Source of the DNA: Flavobacterium sp. 1355
GTDB taxonomy: Bacteria > Bacteroidota > Bacteroidia > Flavobacteriales > Flavobacteriaceae
Length of the DNA stretch: 64,000 nt
NCBI RefSeq assembly: GCF_017833415.1
Contig: NZ_JAFICC010000019.1
Coordinates: forward strand, 1-64,000
Direction: 5' to 3'
Program-made: the position numbers and the translations under genes
Shown here: positions 25,220 through 34,248 of the stretch, one piece after another
How the letters are laid out: each line of letters starts with the position of its first letter
Position numbering within the stretch: position 1 is the stretch's first letter
The notes under the pieces: model-generated
What the model was told of the DNA's origin: nothing
What the model saw: only the letters and a program-made list of their open reading frames with translations
Database searches by the model: none

Positions 25220-26542
25220 TTATTCTCCGTAAGACGCAGCGATAAATTCTTCGTAAGTTACTTCTTTAGTTGTCGGGTTTGCTTTTTCTTTAAACAAATC
25301 TAACAATTTTGCTGCTACAACCTGCTCAGAAAGTCTTTTCACTTCTTCCTGATTAGATAAAACTCTGGCAACAATTCCCTGAACTTCTTCGTCAGTTGGA
25401 TTTGCTTGTCCAAATTGAGCCATTTGTTGTTTGATTGCGTTTGTTGTAAACTCTTTCAAATCTTCAAATGTAATCTGGATATTACTTTGAGCCATTGCTT
25501 TTCCTTCAATTAATTGAAAACGTAATCCTTTTTCAGATCTTGCATATTCAACTTCAGCTTCTTCTGCAGAAAGTTTTTTCTCTCCAACAGTTTGCAACCA
25601 TTTTTTAAGGAATTCAGCCGGTAAATCAAATTTTGTGTTTTCGATAAGGAAATCCTGAACGTCCATCAATAATTTTTGATCTGCTTGTTGTGCAAATTGC
25701 GCTTCAGCATCTTCTTTAATTTTAGCTTTCAAATCTTCAAGAGAAGCTACTTTTCCTTCACCAAAAAGTTTATCAAACAATTCCTGGTTCAATTCTGCCA
25801 ATTCTGCTCCGTTGATTGCTTCGATAGTAAAGTTTACTTCGATATCTAAACCGTGAACGTCATCATGGCTTACTTTTAGGTAATCCATTAATTGGTGATC
25901 GTCTTCGAACAAACCTTTTGTGCTTACTGTAACAACATCTCCAACTTTTTTACCGATAAATTTATCTCCGGCTTTTTTGTTGAAAGTAGATACAGAAATT
26001 GTAGTAGTATTGTTAATCCCTTTTTCTTCGTTTGTAAAAGTTCCTGTTAAATCAGAATCAGCTTCAACTTTATCCTGAGGAATTGCTTTTCCGAATTGTT
26101 TTTGAATACGTTCTACTTGTCCGTCGATTAATTTATCATCGGCAGTAACGATATATTTTACGATATTATTTTTTGCTTCAAGATCAATTTCAAAGTTAGG
26201 AACCAAACCAATTTCGTATTCGAAAGTTAGTTCTTCAGCATCCCAATCAAAATTTTCATTTACTTTAGGAAGAGGAGTTCCCAAAAGATTTAATCTTTCA
26301 GATTGAACAAAACGCTCCAAAGCCAAATCAACTACTTTTTTAACTTCTTCCTGCTTTATAGCTTTTCCGTATTGTTTTTCAACAAGGTCTTTAGGAACTT
26401 GTCCTTTTCTAAAACCTTTAACGGTAGCCAAAGGCATTTTTTCGTTTATTCTTTTTGCTACTTGACCTTTATAATCCATGTGAACAACTGTCATTACAAT
26501 TGTTTCATTCACAGCGTCTATTGCTACTCTTTTAATATCCAT
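25220..26542 (-). CDS. tig: Trigger factor
   Basis: A 440-residue ribosome-associated chaperone that meets nascent chains at the exit tunnel. The N-terminal ribosome-binding domain ends in the signature region FRKGQVPKDLVEKQYG (about 45-60), a variant of the GFRKGKxP ribosome-contact motif. A central FKBP-like domain (about 145-240) is weakly conserved, as is common in Bacteroidetes. The long helical C-terminal chaperone arms follow. It has its own promoter inside a palindrome and is followed by a terminator, with clpP and clpX next in the same direction, the classic tig-clpP-clpX order. Confidence 0.94.
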   Translation of the reverse strand: MDIKRVAIDAVNETIVMTVVHMDYKGQVAKRINEKMPLATVKGFRKGQVPKDLVEKQYGKAIKQEEVKKVVDLALERFVQSERLNLLGTPLPKVNENFDWDAEELTFEYEIGLVPNFEIDLEAKNNIVKYIVTADDKLIDGQVERIQKQFGKAIPQDKVEADSDLTGTFTNEEKGINNTTTISVSTFNKKAGDKFIGKKVGDVVTVSTKGLFEDDHQLMDYLKVSHDDVHGLDIEVNFTIEAINGAELAELNQELFDKLFGEGKVASLEDLKAKIKEDAEAQFAQQADQKLLMDVQDFLIENTKFDLPAEFLKKWLQTVGEKKLSAEEAEVEYARSEKGLRFQLIEGKAMAQSNIQITFEDLKEFTTNAIKQQMAQFGQANPTDEEVQGIVARVLSNQEEVKRLSEQVVAAKLLDLFKEKANPTTKEVTYEEFIAASYGE

Positions 26543-26568
26543 CTTCTTCTTTAATTTACATAATAAAA

Positions 26569-26607
26569 TTGGGTTGCAAAATTATAAAATTTTTGCAACC
26601 CAACCAA
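26569..26607 (-). promoter_or_regulatory. tig promoter embedded in a perfect palindrome
   Basis: On the minus strand, TTG (26607-26605), 20 bases, then TAATTTTG (26584-26577) form a consensus promoter. A 13-bp perfect inverted repeat (26569-26581 with 26591-26603, nine-base centre) overlaps the -7 element, so a dimeric repressor could occlude it. The implied leader is about 30 nt. Confidence 0.6.
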
Positions 26608-26659
26608 GTTTTTAACCTATTGTATTTAAAGGAGTTTTTAACTTCTCTTCTGTTTTATT

Positions 26660-27004
26660 TTATTTATCGTCTCTCAATATTTTGTAAGTAATAGACTGAA
26701 GAACAGATAATATCACACTAAATATTAAGGCCGTCCAGAATGAATCTACCGCAAAACCTCCCACAATATTTGTGCATAGCAAAATAATGACCGCATTAAT
26801 CACTAATAAAAACAAGCCCAAAGTGATAACAGTAACCGGTAATGTCAGGATAACTAATATTGGTTTTATAAAAAGATTAAGCAATCCTAAAACGACTGCA
26901 ACAATTACAGCTGTACCAAAACTTGCCACATGAACTCCCGACAAGATATTAGCAATTAACAAAACCAGTGCTGCTGTAACAAGGAGTCTAAGTATTATTT
27001 TCAT
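26660..27004 (-). CDS. Phage holin family 4 (DUF360)-like membrane protein
   Basis: A 114-residue, very hydrophobic protein with four predicted membrane segments (about 4-22, 30-48, 55-80 and 88-108). The signature AxxxVLGLLNxFIKPILxxLTLPxTxxTLGLFLLxIN is present. Despite the family name, these chromosomal proteins are not linked to phage; no phage genes are nearby. Its function is unknown. It lies between the hydrolase and tig, all leftward. Confidence 0.85.
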   Translation of the reverse strand: MKIILRLLVTAALVLLIANILSGVHVASFGTAVIVAVVLGLLNLFIKPILVILTLPVTVITLGLFLLVINAVIILLCTNIVGGFAVDSFWTALIFSVILSVLQSITYKILRDDK

Positions 27005-27055
27005 TTTTATGGATTTAAAGTTTAAATTAAAAGTAATGAATTTTTCATCAAATTA

Positions 27056-27820
27056 TTACTCTTTTAAAAATGCAGCTGTTAATTCAAAAAACATTTTCGG
27101 ATTTTCGGCATGAAGCCAATGACCGGCATTTGGAATAGTTTCCAGTTTTAAATCCGGAAAATGCTGACGTATCTGATCGATATCTTCATCTGCTATATAC
27201 CCTGAATTTCCTCCACGGATAAATAATGTAGGCTTCTCAAAAATCAATCCTTCTGCCAAAGGTTTTCCAATTGCATCCAGATTATTATTAAAAACTTCGA
27301 GATTAAACCTAAAGGCCAGTTGACCTGGCTCTTTCCAGTATAAGTTTTTCAGAAGAAACTGGCGAGTCCCAAAATCAGACACATATTGTGCTACAATTCC
27401 TTCTACGTCATTTCGGCTTGGTTTTACAGAAAAATCAACTGCATTTAACCCAGCCAGAATATCCTGATGGTGCTGCTTGTAAAATTTCGGGCCGATATCT
27501 GCTACAATTAATTTATCTACGATTTCCGGATGTGTTGTAGCAAAAAGCATTGCTACTTTCCCTCCCATAGAATGTCCTAAAAGGTCAATTTTTGTTAATT
27601 GATTTGCCTGACAATATTCCAACACATCTTTTACCATAGCTTCATAACTCCATTCATTAGAATGAAAACTGCGCCCATGATTTCTTAAATCTAAAATATG
27701 AACCTGAAAACCGGCTTCTACATATTGTCCTGCCAGGGTTTTCCAATTATCAGACATTCCAAGAAATCCATGCATAATGACAAATGGTTTTCCTTCGCCT
27801 TCTATTTTTGAGTATAACAT
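27056..27820 (-). CDS. Alpha/beta-fold hydrolase (YbfF/esterase-like)
   Basis: A 254-residue alpha/beta hydrolase. The oxyanion motif HGFLGMSDNW (about 18-27), the nucleophile elbow GHSMGGKVA (serine about residue 87), and the catalytic histidine in AGHWLHAENP (about 235) are visible. This pattern is closest to YbfF-type acyl-CoA or ester hydrolases. The natural substrate cannot be read. It is probably the first gene of a short leftward transcript with the holin-like gene (51 bases between). Confidence 0.88.
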   Translation of the reverse strand: MLYSKIEGEGKPFVIMHGFLGMSDNWKTLAGQYVEAGFQVHILDLRNHGRSFHSNEWSYEAMVKDVLEYCQANQLTKIDLLGHSMGGKVAMLFATTHPEIVDKLIVADIGPKFYKQHHQDILAGLNAVDFSVKPSRNDVEGIVAQYVSDFGTRQFLLKNLYWKEPGQLAFRFNLEVFNNNLDAIGKPLAEGLIFEKPTLFIRGGNSGYIADEDIDQIRQHFPDLKLETIPNAGHWLHAENPKMFFELTAAFLKE

Positions 27821-27843
27821 TTGTTTTGGTTTTTAATATTCTA

Positions 27844-27851
27844 CAAATGTA
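27844..27851 (-). promoter_or_regulatory. -7 promoter element for the hydrolase gene
   Basis: The minus strand reads TACATTTG, matching TAnnTTTG, 23 bases ahead of the ATG. Confidence 0.5.
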
Positions 27852-28017
27852 AAAAAACTTATTCATCTCTAAAAGAGGGCATTTCGTCGCAATGTTAATT
27901 TTAACAAAAAAAAGTTTACATTTTTATAATTTAGCATAAAGTAATTTCAAACTTAAATGTATCTTGCGTTGAAAATAAAGTAAGAAAAACTTTATAAAAT
28001 AATTAAAATTTAAAATT

Positions 28018-29403
28018 ATGATTAAAAAATTTCTTTTATTATCATTGGTTGCTTCTCAACTAATGATTTCGTGTTCGCATGACAATGATGAAACTACGCC
28101 AGAACCTCAACAAAGTATCGAAGAACAAATCGCTGCGTTATTAAAACAACCATACTCTGATTTAACTCCAGCGCAACAAAAAGTAAAGCTAGAAGCCGAA
28201 TCAAATGAAATGCTGAATCAATTTGACAAAATTAAAAGTTCAAGTGCAACTGAAGCTATCGCCAATCTAAACAGATTATTAGACGTAGGTTCTGTTGATA
28301 TTTTGAACGGCAAAAATGGTAATCAGGTTGAAGATATTCTAAATGTTTCAGGTGTTTATGGTATTTATACCTGGAATAACACAGCGAAAGTTTGGGCTAA
28401 AACTGCATCGACTACAGAATTAAAATTTGTTTTCCCTGCTAAAGCTTCTCAAACGGCAAATAATGCTGTTTTTTCTGCAAAAAGTGTTTCTTCTAATGTC
28501 AAGGTAAAATATACAGACACTGAAGGAACTTGGTCATACAACACCAAAACAAACAACTGGATATTAGAAGGTTATGTAAATGATTATTTCTTCCTACCAA
28601 CTTCATCAGACGCAATTCTGACAATCGATAATGCACAAGCAGCTACATTCACACAAATTGCAAAATATTCTAATGGAAAACAAGTTCCAGATGAATTTGC
28701 ATGTAAAATGGTGCTAAACGACGGTTACACTTGGGAGGCAAGTGGTGCAAAAGCAGCACAAAACAATGCAAAAGGATCTCTTACTTACAATGGAAAAAAT
28801 CTAGTTGATTTTGTCGGTGGAAGCACTACTGAAGTTGACAAATTACTTGACAATAATGAACTTGTTCAATACAAAGGAAAAGCAAATGGTTTGATCAATT
28901 TAATGGATAATTTTATTATTGTTGCTGATATGGATTTAGCTGGAGAAGCATCTGATAAAGAAGCACTATACAAAAACAACCCTTATACTTATTACCCTGA
29001 TTACCAAGACCCTAATAGCAATTTCAAAACCTTTTACAATTCTCGCAATTCTCGCAAGTTGAAAATATCACAAGGTTTAGCTGCTAATTTTAATAAAAAC
29101 ATGAACTTGGTCTTAGTTTCTAAAAAGGATGGAACTAAAATCGCTACTGTTGTTAAGCATTCACAAAAAGAAAGTGAGTACACTCTTAATCTGCCTGTTT
29201 GGGTAGCTAACGAATGGAGCAAGACCGGAGGTTACTGGACAACTAATGGAGAAGGCGAATTGATTAGCCAATCAGATTTTGAAGAAGTATATTACTTAAA
29301 ATTCAACGATAATACAGAAGTAGAAATGAGTGTTTATTTCTCTGAGGAATTTAATACGTTTGAAGCAAAATTTGAAGACTTCATCGCGCTTTTCAATAAA
29401 TAA
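28018..29403 (+). CDS. Surface-type lipoprotein of unknown function
   Basis: A 461-residue lipoprotein. The signal peptide ends in a lipobox LMIS-C with Cys at residue 19, followed by SHDNDE, an acidic patch of the kind that directs Bacteroidetes lipoproteins to the cell surface. After a Pro/Gln-rich linker, the mature part is mostly beta-strand with Asn/Thr/Lys richness. No catalytic motif is recognised and I cannot place it in a named family. It is a single gene, ended by a strong bidirectional terminator. Its neighbour is a convergent DUF4249 gene. Confidence 0.8.
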   Translation: MIKKFLLLSLVASQLMISCSHDNDETTPEPQQSIEEQIAALLKQPYSDLTPAQQKVKLEAESNEMLNQFDKIKSSSATEAIANLNRLLDVGSVDILNGKNGNQVEDILNVSGVYGIYTWNNTAKVWAKTASTTELKFVFPAKASQTANNAVFSAKSVSSNVKVKYTDTEGTWSYNTKTNNWILEGYVNDYFFLPTSSDAILTIDNAQAATFTQIAKYSNGKQVPDEFACKMVLNDGYTWEASGAKAAQNNAKGSLTYNGKNLVDFVGGSTTEVDKLLDNNELVQYKGKANGLINLMDNFIIVADMDLAGEASDKEALYKNNPYTYYPDYQDPNSNFKTFYNSRNSRKLKISQGLAANFNKNMNLVLVSKKDGTKIATVVKHSQKESEYTLNLPVWVANEWSKTGGYWTTNGEGELISQSDFEEVYYLKFNDNTEVEMSVYFSEEFNTFEAKFEDFIALFNK

Positions 29404-29425
29404 GAATAGCTTTTAAAATCATATT

Positions 29426-29465
29426 AAAGCCGATTTGAAAATTTCAAATCGGCTTTAAATTTTTG
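29426..29465. terminator. Bidirectional terminator, 15-bp stem
   Basis: AAAGCCGATTTGAAA pairs with its complement (29426-29440 with 29442-29456) and is flanked by A- and T-rich tracts. The stop codon of the convergent DUF4249 gene lies inside the stem. Confidence 0.9.
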
Positions 29466-30303
29466 GAGGTGTTTTGACAATTATAGTGCTTTGTCCATAT
29501 CCTGCCCAAATACCAATTCCACCTCTTATATTAGATTTTAAACTTGTATTAGATGGATATATTGGACTCTTACTGTTTACAATTTCGTTTTGCCAGCTGT
29601 TCCAGAAATCTAAAGCATCTTTATTTTGTGTTCTTAATTTTACATGAATTAAATCACCGTCTGTAAAATACGGCGTAAATTTCGTTTTAGAGAAAAGCAA
29701 AATCCCTCTGTTTATTTGCATTGAAATTGATGGAGCTTTAAAGTTTATATCATCTAAATTCCCATAAAATGCAGGCGTAAAACCAGATTCTTCTTTATCG
29801 ACTTTTGTAGTGATTTGATAATAATTTTTCTCATTTACTGGATCATCAAATTTTATAAAAACATAACCCACAGTATCGGCAGCAGTCTTTTTTATATATT
29901 CAGCACTTTTTAACTGAACAGATTTAGGAATGGATGTGACTGCCTCAACGACTCTGTTTAAATATTCTATTTTTAAAAAATATTCTTTTCCTGCTACGCC
30001 TTTTAAAGTTGTGCCGAAATAAACAAATGGCGGTATTCGGCTTTTATCATTTTTTACTCTCAAAACCTCAGAATTCAAGCCATCTGAAATGGTGATTTTT
30101 GCAGATCTTATTACATGATTTAAAACATTAGTAGAATCAATTGCATCAGCAACCGGAATGCTGCTTGATAACAAAACCTGAGCATAATCGCCTTCTTCAA
30201 TCCAACCTTCTACAACAATTTTAGATTCATTGCTCTGTTCGCTAAAATCATCTTTAGAACAACTTATAGCAATTAAGACAAAAAGGAAGATGTATTTCTT
30301 CAT
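29455..30303 (-). CDS. DUF4249 family lipoprotein
   Basis: A 282-residue lipoprotein with lipobox IAIS-C (Cys 15) followed by SKDD, a surface-export signal. The mature protein opens with ESKIVVEGWIEEG, the standard DUF4249 start, and is a beta-rich domain with the GVAGKEYFLKIEY strand. DUF4249 proteins are nearly always encoded next to a TonB-dependent receptor, as here, where the receptor stop is four bases upstream. By analogy to SusD-like partners it is inferred to act as a receptor-associated surface protein. The ligand is unknown. Confidence 0.88.
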   Translation of the reverse strand: MKKYIFLFVLIAISCSKDDFSEQSNESKIVVEGWIEEGDYAQVLLSSSIPVADAIDSTNVLNHVIRSAKITISDGLNSEVLRVKNDKSRIPPFVYFGTTLKGVAGKEYFLKIEYLNRVVEAVTSIPKSVQLKSAEYIKKTAADTVGYVFIKFDDPVNEKNYYQITTKVDKEESGFTPAFYGNLDDINFKAPSISMQINRGILLFSKTKFTPYFTDGDLIHVKLRTQNKDALDFWNSWQNEIVNSKSPIYPSNTSLKSNIRGGIGIWAGYGQSTIIVKTPPKI

Positions 30304-30307
30304 GATA

Positions 30308-32587
30308 TTAAAATTTAAATTTCCAGCTTATAGAGGGCAATATCCGGTACAAGACTTTTTTCTCCTGTTTTATAAGTACATTATTTCTATCTTCATTGAC
30401 CTGAACATTTAAAAATGCATAAATGGGATTACCAATATTAAAAGTATTGTAGATCGAAAAATTCAAAGAGCTTTCTTTTTTATTTGTTTTAAGAAAAAAG
30501 TAATTAACCGACAAATCTGTTCTAATATAATTTGGCATTTGTGCATTATTATATCCTGAATATTCTTTAACAGGGTTGTTATTAATGAAATACCATGAAG
30601 TTGGCATCGTAAAACGATTTCCTGAACTCAATACCTGAGTTACTCCAAAGTTCCACTTTTGATTCAAATCGTACATCCCGACTATAGAAAAATTATGTCT
30701 TCTATCGTATTTAGCAAAATAAGTTTTTCCGTTATTAAGTTCGTCAAAATCACGATCAGACCAACTTAGTGTGTAGCTTAACCAGCCCATAAACTTTCCA
30801 TTATTCTTGCGTAACATCATCTCCAAACCATATGCTTTTCCTTTCCCGACTAGTAAATCATTTTTTAATGTTGTAGTTTCATTAAACTGGGTTATTCCAT
30901 AAGGATATTCGAGTAAATCTTTCATTAATCGGTAAAACCCTCCAAAAGAACCAGAAACATTTTTAGAAATATTTTGATTTGAACCTATTGAAAACTCATC
31001 AGAAGATTGTGGTTTTATTCCGTTTGAACTGGCTATCCAAAAATCTGTTGGAATCCCAACACTTGAAGTCGTAATCAAGCTCAGATATTGGTATTGTTTG
31101 TTATAAGAAACATAAAATGAATACCGCTCACCTGGATAATAATTTAATAAAACCCTTGGTTGAAAATGCAAATAAGAATCATTGGCTCCAGAACTATAAT
31201 AATTAATTCGAAGTCCAAATTCTGCTGCTAGATTTTCAGATAATCTTGGCTTTGCGGTCGTAAAAACTGCAGTTTCATTAGCATTAATCAAACTATTTTG
31301 AGAAGTGTCCGTATCAGTTGTTAAGTTTTCGATATTTACTTTTTGAGGCTGTAATTGATGATATGTATATTGTAAACCTGACTCGAAAGGAATGTTTTTA
31401 ACGCAATAACGAACACTGTTCGTAAAACCAAAATCTTTCACGTAAGACGAAACACCAAATTTAATTGTAGCTTGTTCCATACTTAAATTATTGGAATATT
31501 GGCTAAAATAAAACGAATTTGACATCGTTAATTTAGAAGAAATTGTTGTGATTAAAGATGGGGATACGGTAAAATTACCCCACTTTAATCTCGCTTTTAA
31601 CGCAAGATTCGAATCGTTAATTTGAAGTTCATCTCCGCTCATAAAAGCATCTATTGAAAAAATATTGCTTTTTGAAATTTGTGATACCAATGTAAAATTA
31701 CCATCTGAAAAACCATATTTCATATCCTGAACATCATTACTTTTTGGCTTTGGCTTCAATAATGGTGCGATAATTTCATCAATATAGGTTTTTCTTCCTG
31801 AAATATAAATTCCGGTTTTATTAGTTAAAGGAATTGAAAAATTCAATTGCGAAGCTAAAATCCCAACATTTCCCTGAACTGCAAACCCGGAAGGGATTTT
31901 TTTATTTGGAATCAGAAGTGTTGTGGAGCTTAATCGTCCACCATATTTTGCATTAGAACTAGACTTATCAAATTCTACTTCTTTAATATGATCTGCATTA
32001 TAAAAAGGGAAAATACCTAGCAAATGTGACATTCCATAAACAGGCGTTTCGTTGTATAAAATTGCATTATGGCCCGGATCACCTCCTCTTACATATAAAT
32101 AGCCGTTGCCATCTCCCGAATTCTGCACTCCTGGTGTTAACTGCAAAAGCTTTATAATATCAGTAGTTCCTGAAACGGTTGGTACAGACGATAATTCTTT
32201 TAGATTAAAGGTCAATTTACCTCCTGCAAGATTTGATATCGCACTTTTTTTAGTATTAGAAATAATAACTTCATCTAAAATAGAGGTGTCTTTTTCTAAA
32301 ACTATCGATATTAAAGTATCACTTTTAAGCGTAAAATTGATTTTTTTCTCCAAATATCCTAATTGGTGAATACTAATACTAATTGCTCCAGAATCAATTT
32401 TTTTGAAAAAATTACCGAGGGAATCAGATACCGTATAAAAATTTTGATCATGGAATTGAATAAAAATATCTGAACCAATCAGATTCTCACATTCAGCAGA
32501 TTTTATGTTTCCGTAAATTATGGCTTTTGTTTGCGCAAATCCATTTGAAAAGCAGAGTAAAAAGAAAAAAATTATTGATTTTAGCAC
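30308..32587 (-). CDS. TonB-dependent receptor with carboxypeptidase-like N-terminal domain
   Basis: An outer membrane beta-barrel of about 759 residues that imports a ligand using energy from TonB. After a signal peptide ending NGFAQ comes a carboxypeptidase-like/peptidase-associated domain (about 20-95), then a plug with LLQLTPGVQNSGDGNGYLYVRGG, then the barrel to the terminal aromatic residue (IPSISWKFKF). The start is uncertain: GTG at 32587 gives the neat signal peptide, GTG at 32617 adds ten residues, and no ATG fits. The linked DUF4249 gene suggests a pair. Substrate unknown. Confidence 0.88.
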   Translation of the reverse strand: MLKSIIFFFLLCFSNGFAQTKAIIYGNIKSAECENLIGSDIFIQFHDQNFYTVSDSLGNFFKKIDSGAISISIHQLGYLEKKINFTLKSDTLISIVLEKDTSILDEVIISNTKKSAISNLAGGKLTFNLKELSSVPTVSGTTDIIKLLQLTPGVQNSGDGNGYLYVRGGDPGHNAILYNETPVYGMSHLLGIFPFYNADHIKEVEFDKSSSNAKYGGRLSSTTLLIPNKKIPSGFAVQGNVGILASQLNFSIPLTNKTGIYISGRKTYIDEIIAPLLKPKPKSNDVQDMKYGFSDGNFTLVSQISKSNIFSIDAFMSGDELQINDSNLALKARLKWGNFTVSPSLITTISSKLTMSNSFYFSQYSNNLSMEQATIKFGVSSYVKDFGFTNSVRYCVKNIPFESGLQYTYHQLQPQKVNIENLTTDTDTSQNSLINANETAVFTTAKPRLSENLAAEFGLRINYYSSGANDSYLHFQPRVLLNYYPGERYSFYVSYNKQYQYLSLITTSSVGIPTDFWIASSNGIKPQSSDEFSIGSNQNISKNVSGSFGGFYRLMKDLLEYPYGITQFNETTTLKNDLLVGKGKAYGLEMMLRKNNGKFMGWLSYTLSWSDRDFDELNNGKTYFAKYDRRHNFSIVGMYDLNQKWNFGVTQVLSSGNRFTMPTSWYFINNNPVKEYSGYNNAQMPNYIRTDLSVNYFFLKTNKKESSLNFSIYNTFNIGNPIYAFLNVQVNEDRNNVLIKQEKKVLYRILPSISWKFKF

Positions 32588-32654
32588 CTTAATATTAATA
32601 AAAGTGCGAAAATACACAATTGCAATACAATTATGTAGGTTTATAGCTATTAAT

Positions 32655-33368
32655 TTACTTCAACTTATTCAAATACATATTCACTACATTATCCAAACCA
32701 AGATACAGCGCTTCTGCAATCAAGGCATGACCAATGGAAACCTCTAATAATCCAGGAATATTTTGTTTGAAAAACTGAATATTATCTAAACTTAAATCGT
32801 GACCGGCATTAATTCCCAAACCTAATTGGTTTGCCAATTCTGCTGCTTTTACATAAGGATCTATTCCGTTTTTATTTCCTAAAGTATATTCATGAGCAAA
32901 AGCTTCTGTGTATAATTCTATTCTGTCAGTTCCTGTTTTTTTTGCTGCTTCTATCATTTCCAGAACCGGATCTACAAAAATAGAAGTTCTGATTCCGTTT
33001 CTCTGAAATTCCTGAATAACTTCGTTAAGATACGATTGATTTTTTATTGTATCCCAACCGGCAGAAGAAGTAATGGCTCCTATTGCATCAGGTACCAACG
33101 TTACCTGATCAGGCTTACATTCTAAAACCAAATCAATAAAATTATGCTGCGGATTTCCTTCAATATTATATTCAGTATGCACAATGGCTTTTAAATCCCG
33201 TGCATCCTGATAACGAATATGGCGCTCATCCGGACGGGGGTGAATGGTAATCCCCTGCCCTCCGAAATTCTGAATATCTGCTGCTACTTTTAGTAAATCA
33301 GGAACATTTCCGCCACGCGCATTTCTCAGGGTTGCAATTTTATTGATATTTACACTTAACTTTGTCAT
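32655..33368 (-). CDS. pdxJ: Pyridoxine 5'-phosphate synthase
   Basis: A 237-residue TIM-barrel enzyme that condenses 3-amino-2-oxopropyl phosphate with 1-deoxy-D-xylulose 5-phosphate to make pyridoxine 5'-phosphate in vitamin B6 synthesis. Signature blocks are SVNINKIATLRNARG at the start, GITIHPRPDERHI, VTLVPD, and GLGINAGHDLSLDN. The length matches the family. It is a single gene, with a -7 element 43 bases upstream; the receptor gene downstream has its own start region. Confidence 0.95.
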   Translation of the reverse strand: MTKLSVNINKIATLRNARGGNVPDLLKVAADIQNFGGQGITIHPRPDERHIRYQDARDLKAIVHTEYNIEGNPQHNFIDLVLECKPDQVTLVPDAIGAITSSAGWDTIKNQSYLNEVIQEFQRNGIRTSIFVDPVLEMIEAAKKTGTDRIELYTEAFAHEYTLGNKNGIDPYVKAAELANQLGLGINAGHDLSLDNIQFFKQNIPGLLEVSIGHALIAEALYLGLDNVVNMYLNKLK

Positions 33369-33396
33369 ATAAATAGATAATTAATTCTGGTAACAT

Positions 33397-33404
33397 TATA
33401 TTTG
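33397..33404 (+). promoter_or_regulatory. -7 promoter element for the CBS gene
   Basis: TATATTTG fits TAnnTTTG, giving a leader of about 75 nt. It nearly abuts the divergent pdxJ element. Confidence 0.4.
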
Positions 33405-33410
33405 TTACGA

Positions 33411-33418
33411 CAAAAATA
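33411..33418 (-). promoter_or_regulatory. -7 promoter element for pdxJ
   Basis: The minus strand reads TATTTTTG, 43 bases ahead of the pdxJ ATG. Confidence 0.45.
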
Positions 33419-33484
33419 CAAAGTAAAACGTAGCAGTTTTTGCTATTTTTTGATTATTTTGCAACAAATATCTACAATTGATTT

Positions 33485-34144
33485 ATGACAGAAATTACCA
33501 ACTATATCACAAACGATTTTAGAGCAATCGACAGCCAGGAAACGATAGCGTCGGTTCAGGACTTTTTTGCCGACTTAAATTTTTCTCATTTTCCTATTTT
33601 GGAAAATGGCATTTACATTGGAAGTATTGCTGCTGATGACGTTGAAACTTTTGACATGGACAAAAAAGCCATTGATTATAAATATACATTAGAACGTTTT
33701 TTTACCAGAAAGTCGATGATATGGCTGGATGTTTTAGAGCTTTTTGCTAAAAATCACACCAATATAATCCCTGTTCTTGATGAAAATAATATCTATATAG
33801 GATATTATGAAATGGAAGACATTATGAAATTCTTCAAGGAAACTACATTTTTAAAAGAACAAGGCGGAATAATTATCGTTCAAAAAGGAATTACAGATTA
33901 TTCTATGAGTCAGATTACTCAGATTGTAGAAAGTAATAACGGAAAAATTCTAGGCTGTTTTATTTCTGAAGCTGATCTTGAAAATGTTCAGGTGACAATA
34001 AAAATTGGATTGGGAGCGATGAACGAAATCATACAGACTTTCAGAAGATATAATTACGAAATCATATCTGAACACCAGGAAGACACTTATATAAACAGCT
34101 TAAAGGAACGTTCTGATTATTTAGACAAATACCTGAATATATAA
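33485..34144 (+). CDS. Two-CBS-domain protein with C-terminal ACT-like region
   Basis: A 219-residue cytosolic protein. Two CBS domains (about 5-62 and 75-125) carry FSHFPILENGIYIG and TNIIPVLDENNIYIG, the motif that binds adenosine nucleotides. A C-terminal region (about 130-205) starting GGIIIV resembles an ACT fold. Such AcuB-like proteins are thought to sense nucleotide or amino acid status. It sits just before nadK in the same direction, separated by a palindromic repeat. No target is known. Confidence 0.85.
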   Translation: MTEITNYITNDFRAIDSQETIASVQDFFADLNFSHFPILENGIYIGSIAADDVETFDMDKKAIDYKYTLERFFTRKSMIWLDVLELFAKNHTNIIPVLDENNIYIGYYEMEDIMKFFKETTFLKEQGGIIIVQKGITDYSMSQITQIVESNNGKILGCFISEADLENVQVTIKIGLGAMNEIIQTFRRYNYEIISEHQEDTYINSLKERSDYLDKYLNI

Positions 34145-34155
34145 AAATTAGAGAA

Positions 34156-34230
34156 TTAGATAATGAGTCAATTAGATAATTTCTAAGAAAACTGCACTAT
34201 CATGATCTAATTACCACATTATCTAATGAT
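34156..34230. repeat. Dispersed palindromic repeat, copy 2
   Basis: Bases 34156-34182 are identical to 7421-7447. A diverged second arm (about 34205-34230, roughly 21 of 26 positions pairing) makes it an imperfect hairpin. It lies between the CBS gene and nadK, so any terminator action would separate the two. Confidence 0.75.
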
Positions 34231-34248
34231 ACAATCTAATTAAAAGGA

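Noticed and set aside
26660..27004. Prophage signal from the holin-like gene
   Set aside because: The protein belongs to a chromosomal membrane family, and no lysin, capsid or integrase gene is near it.
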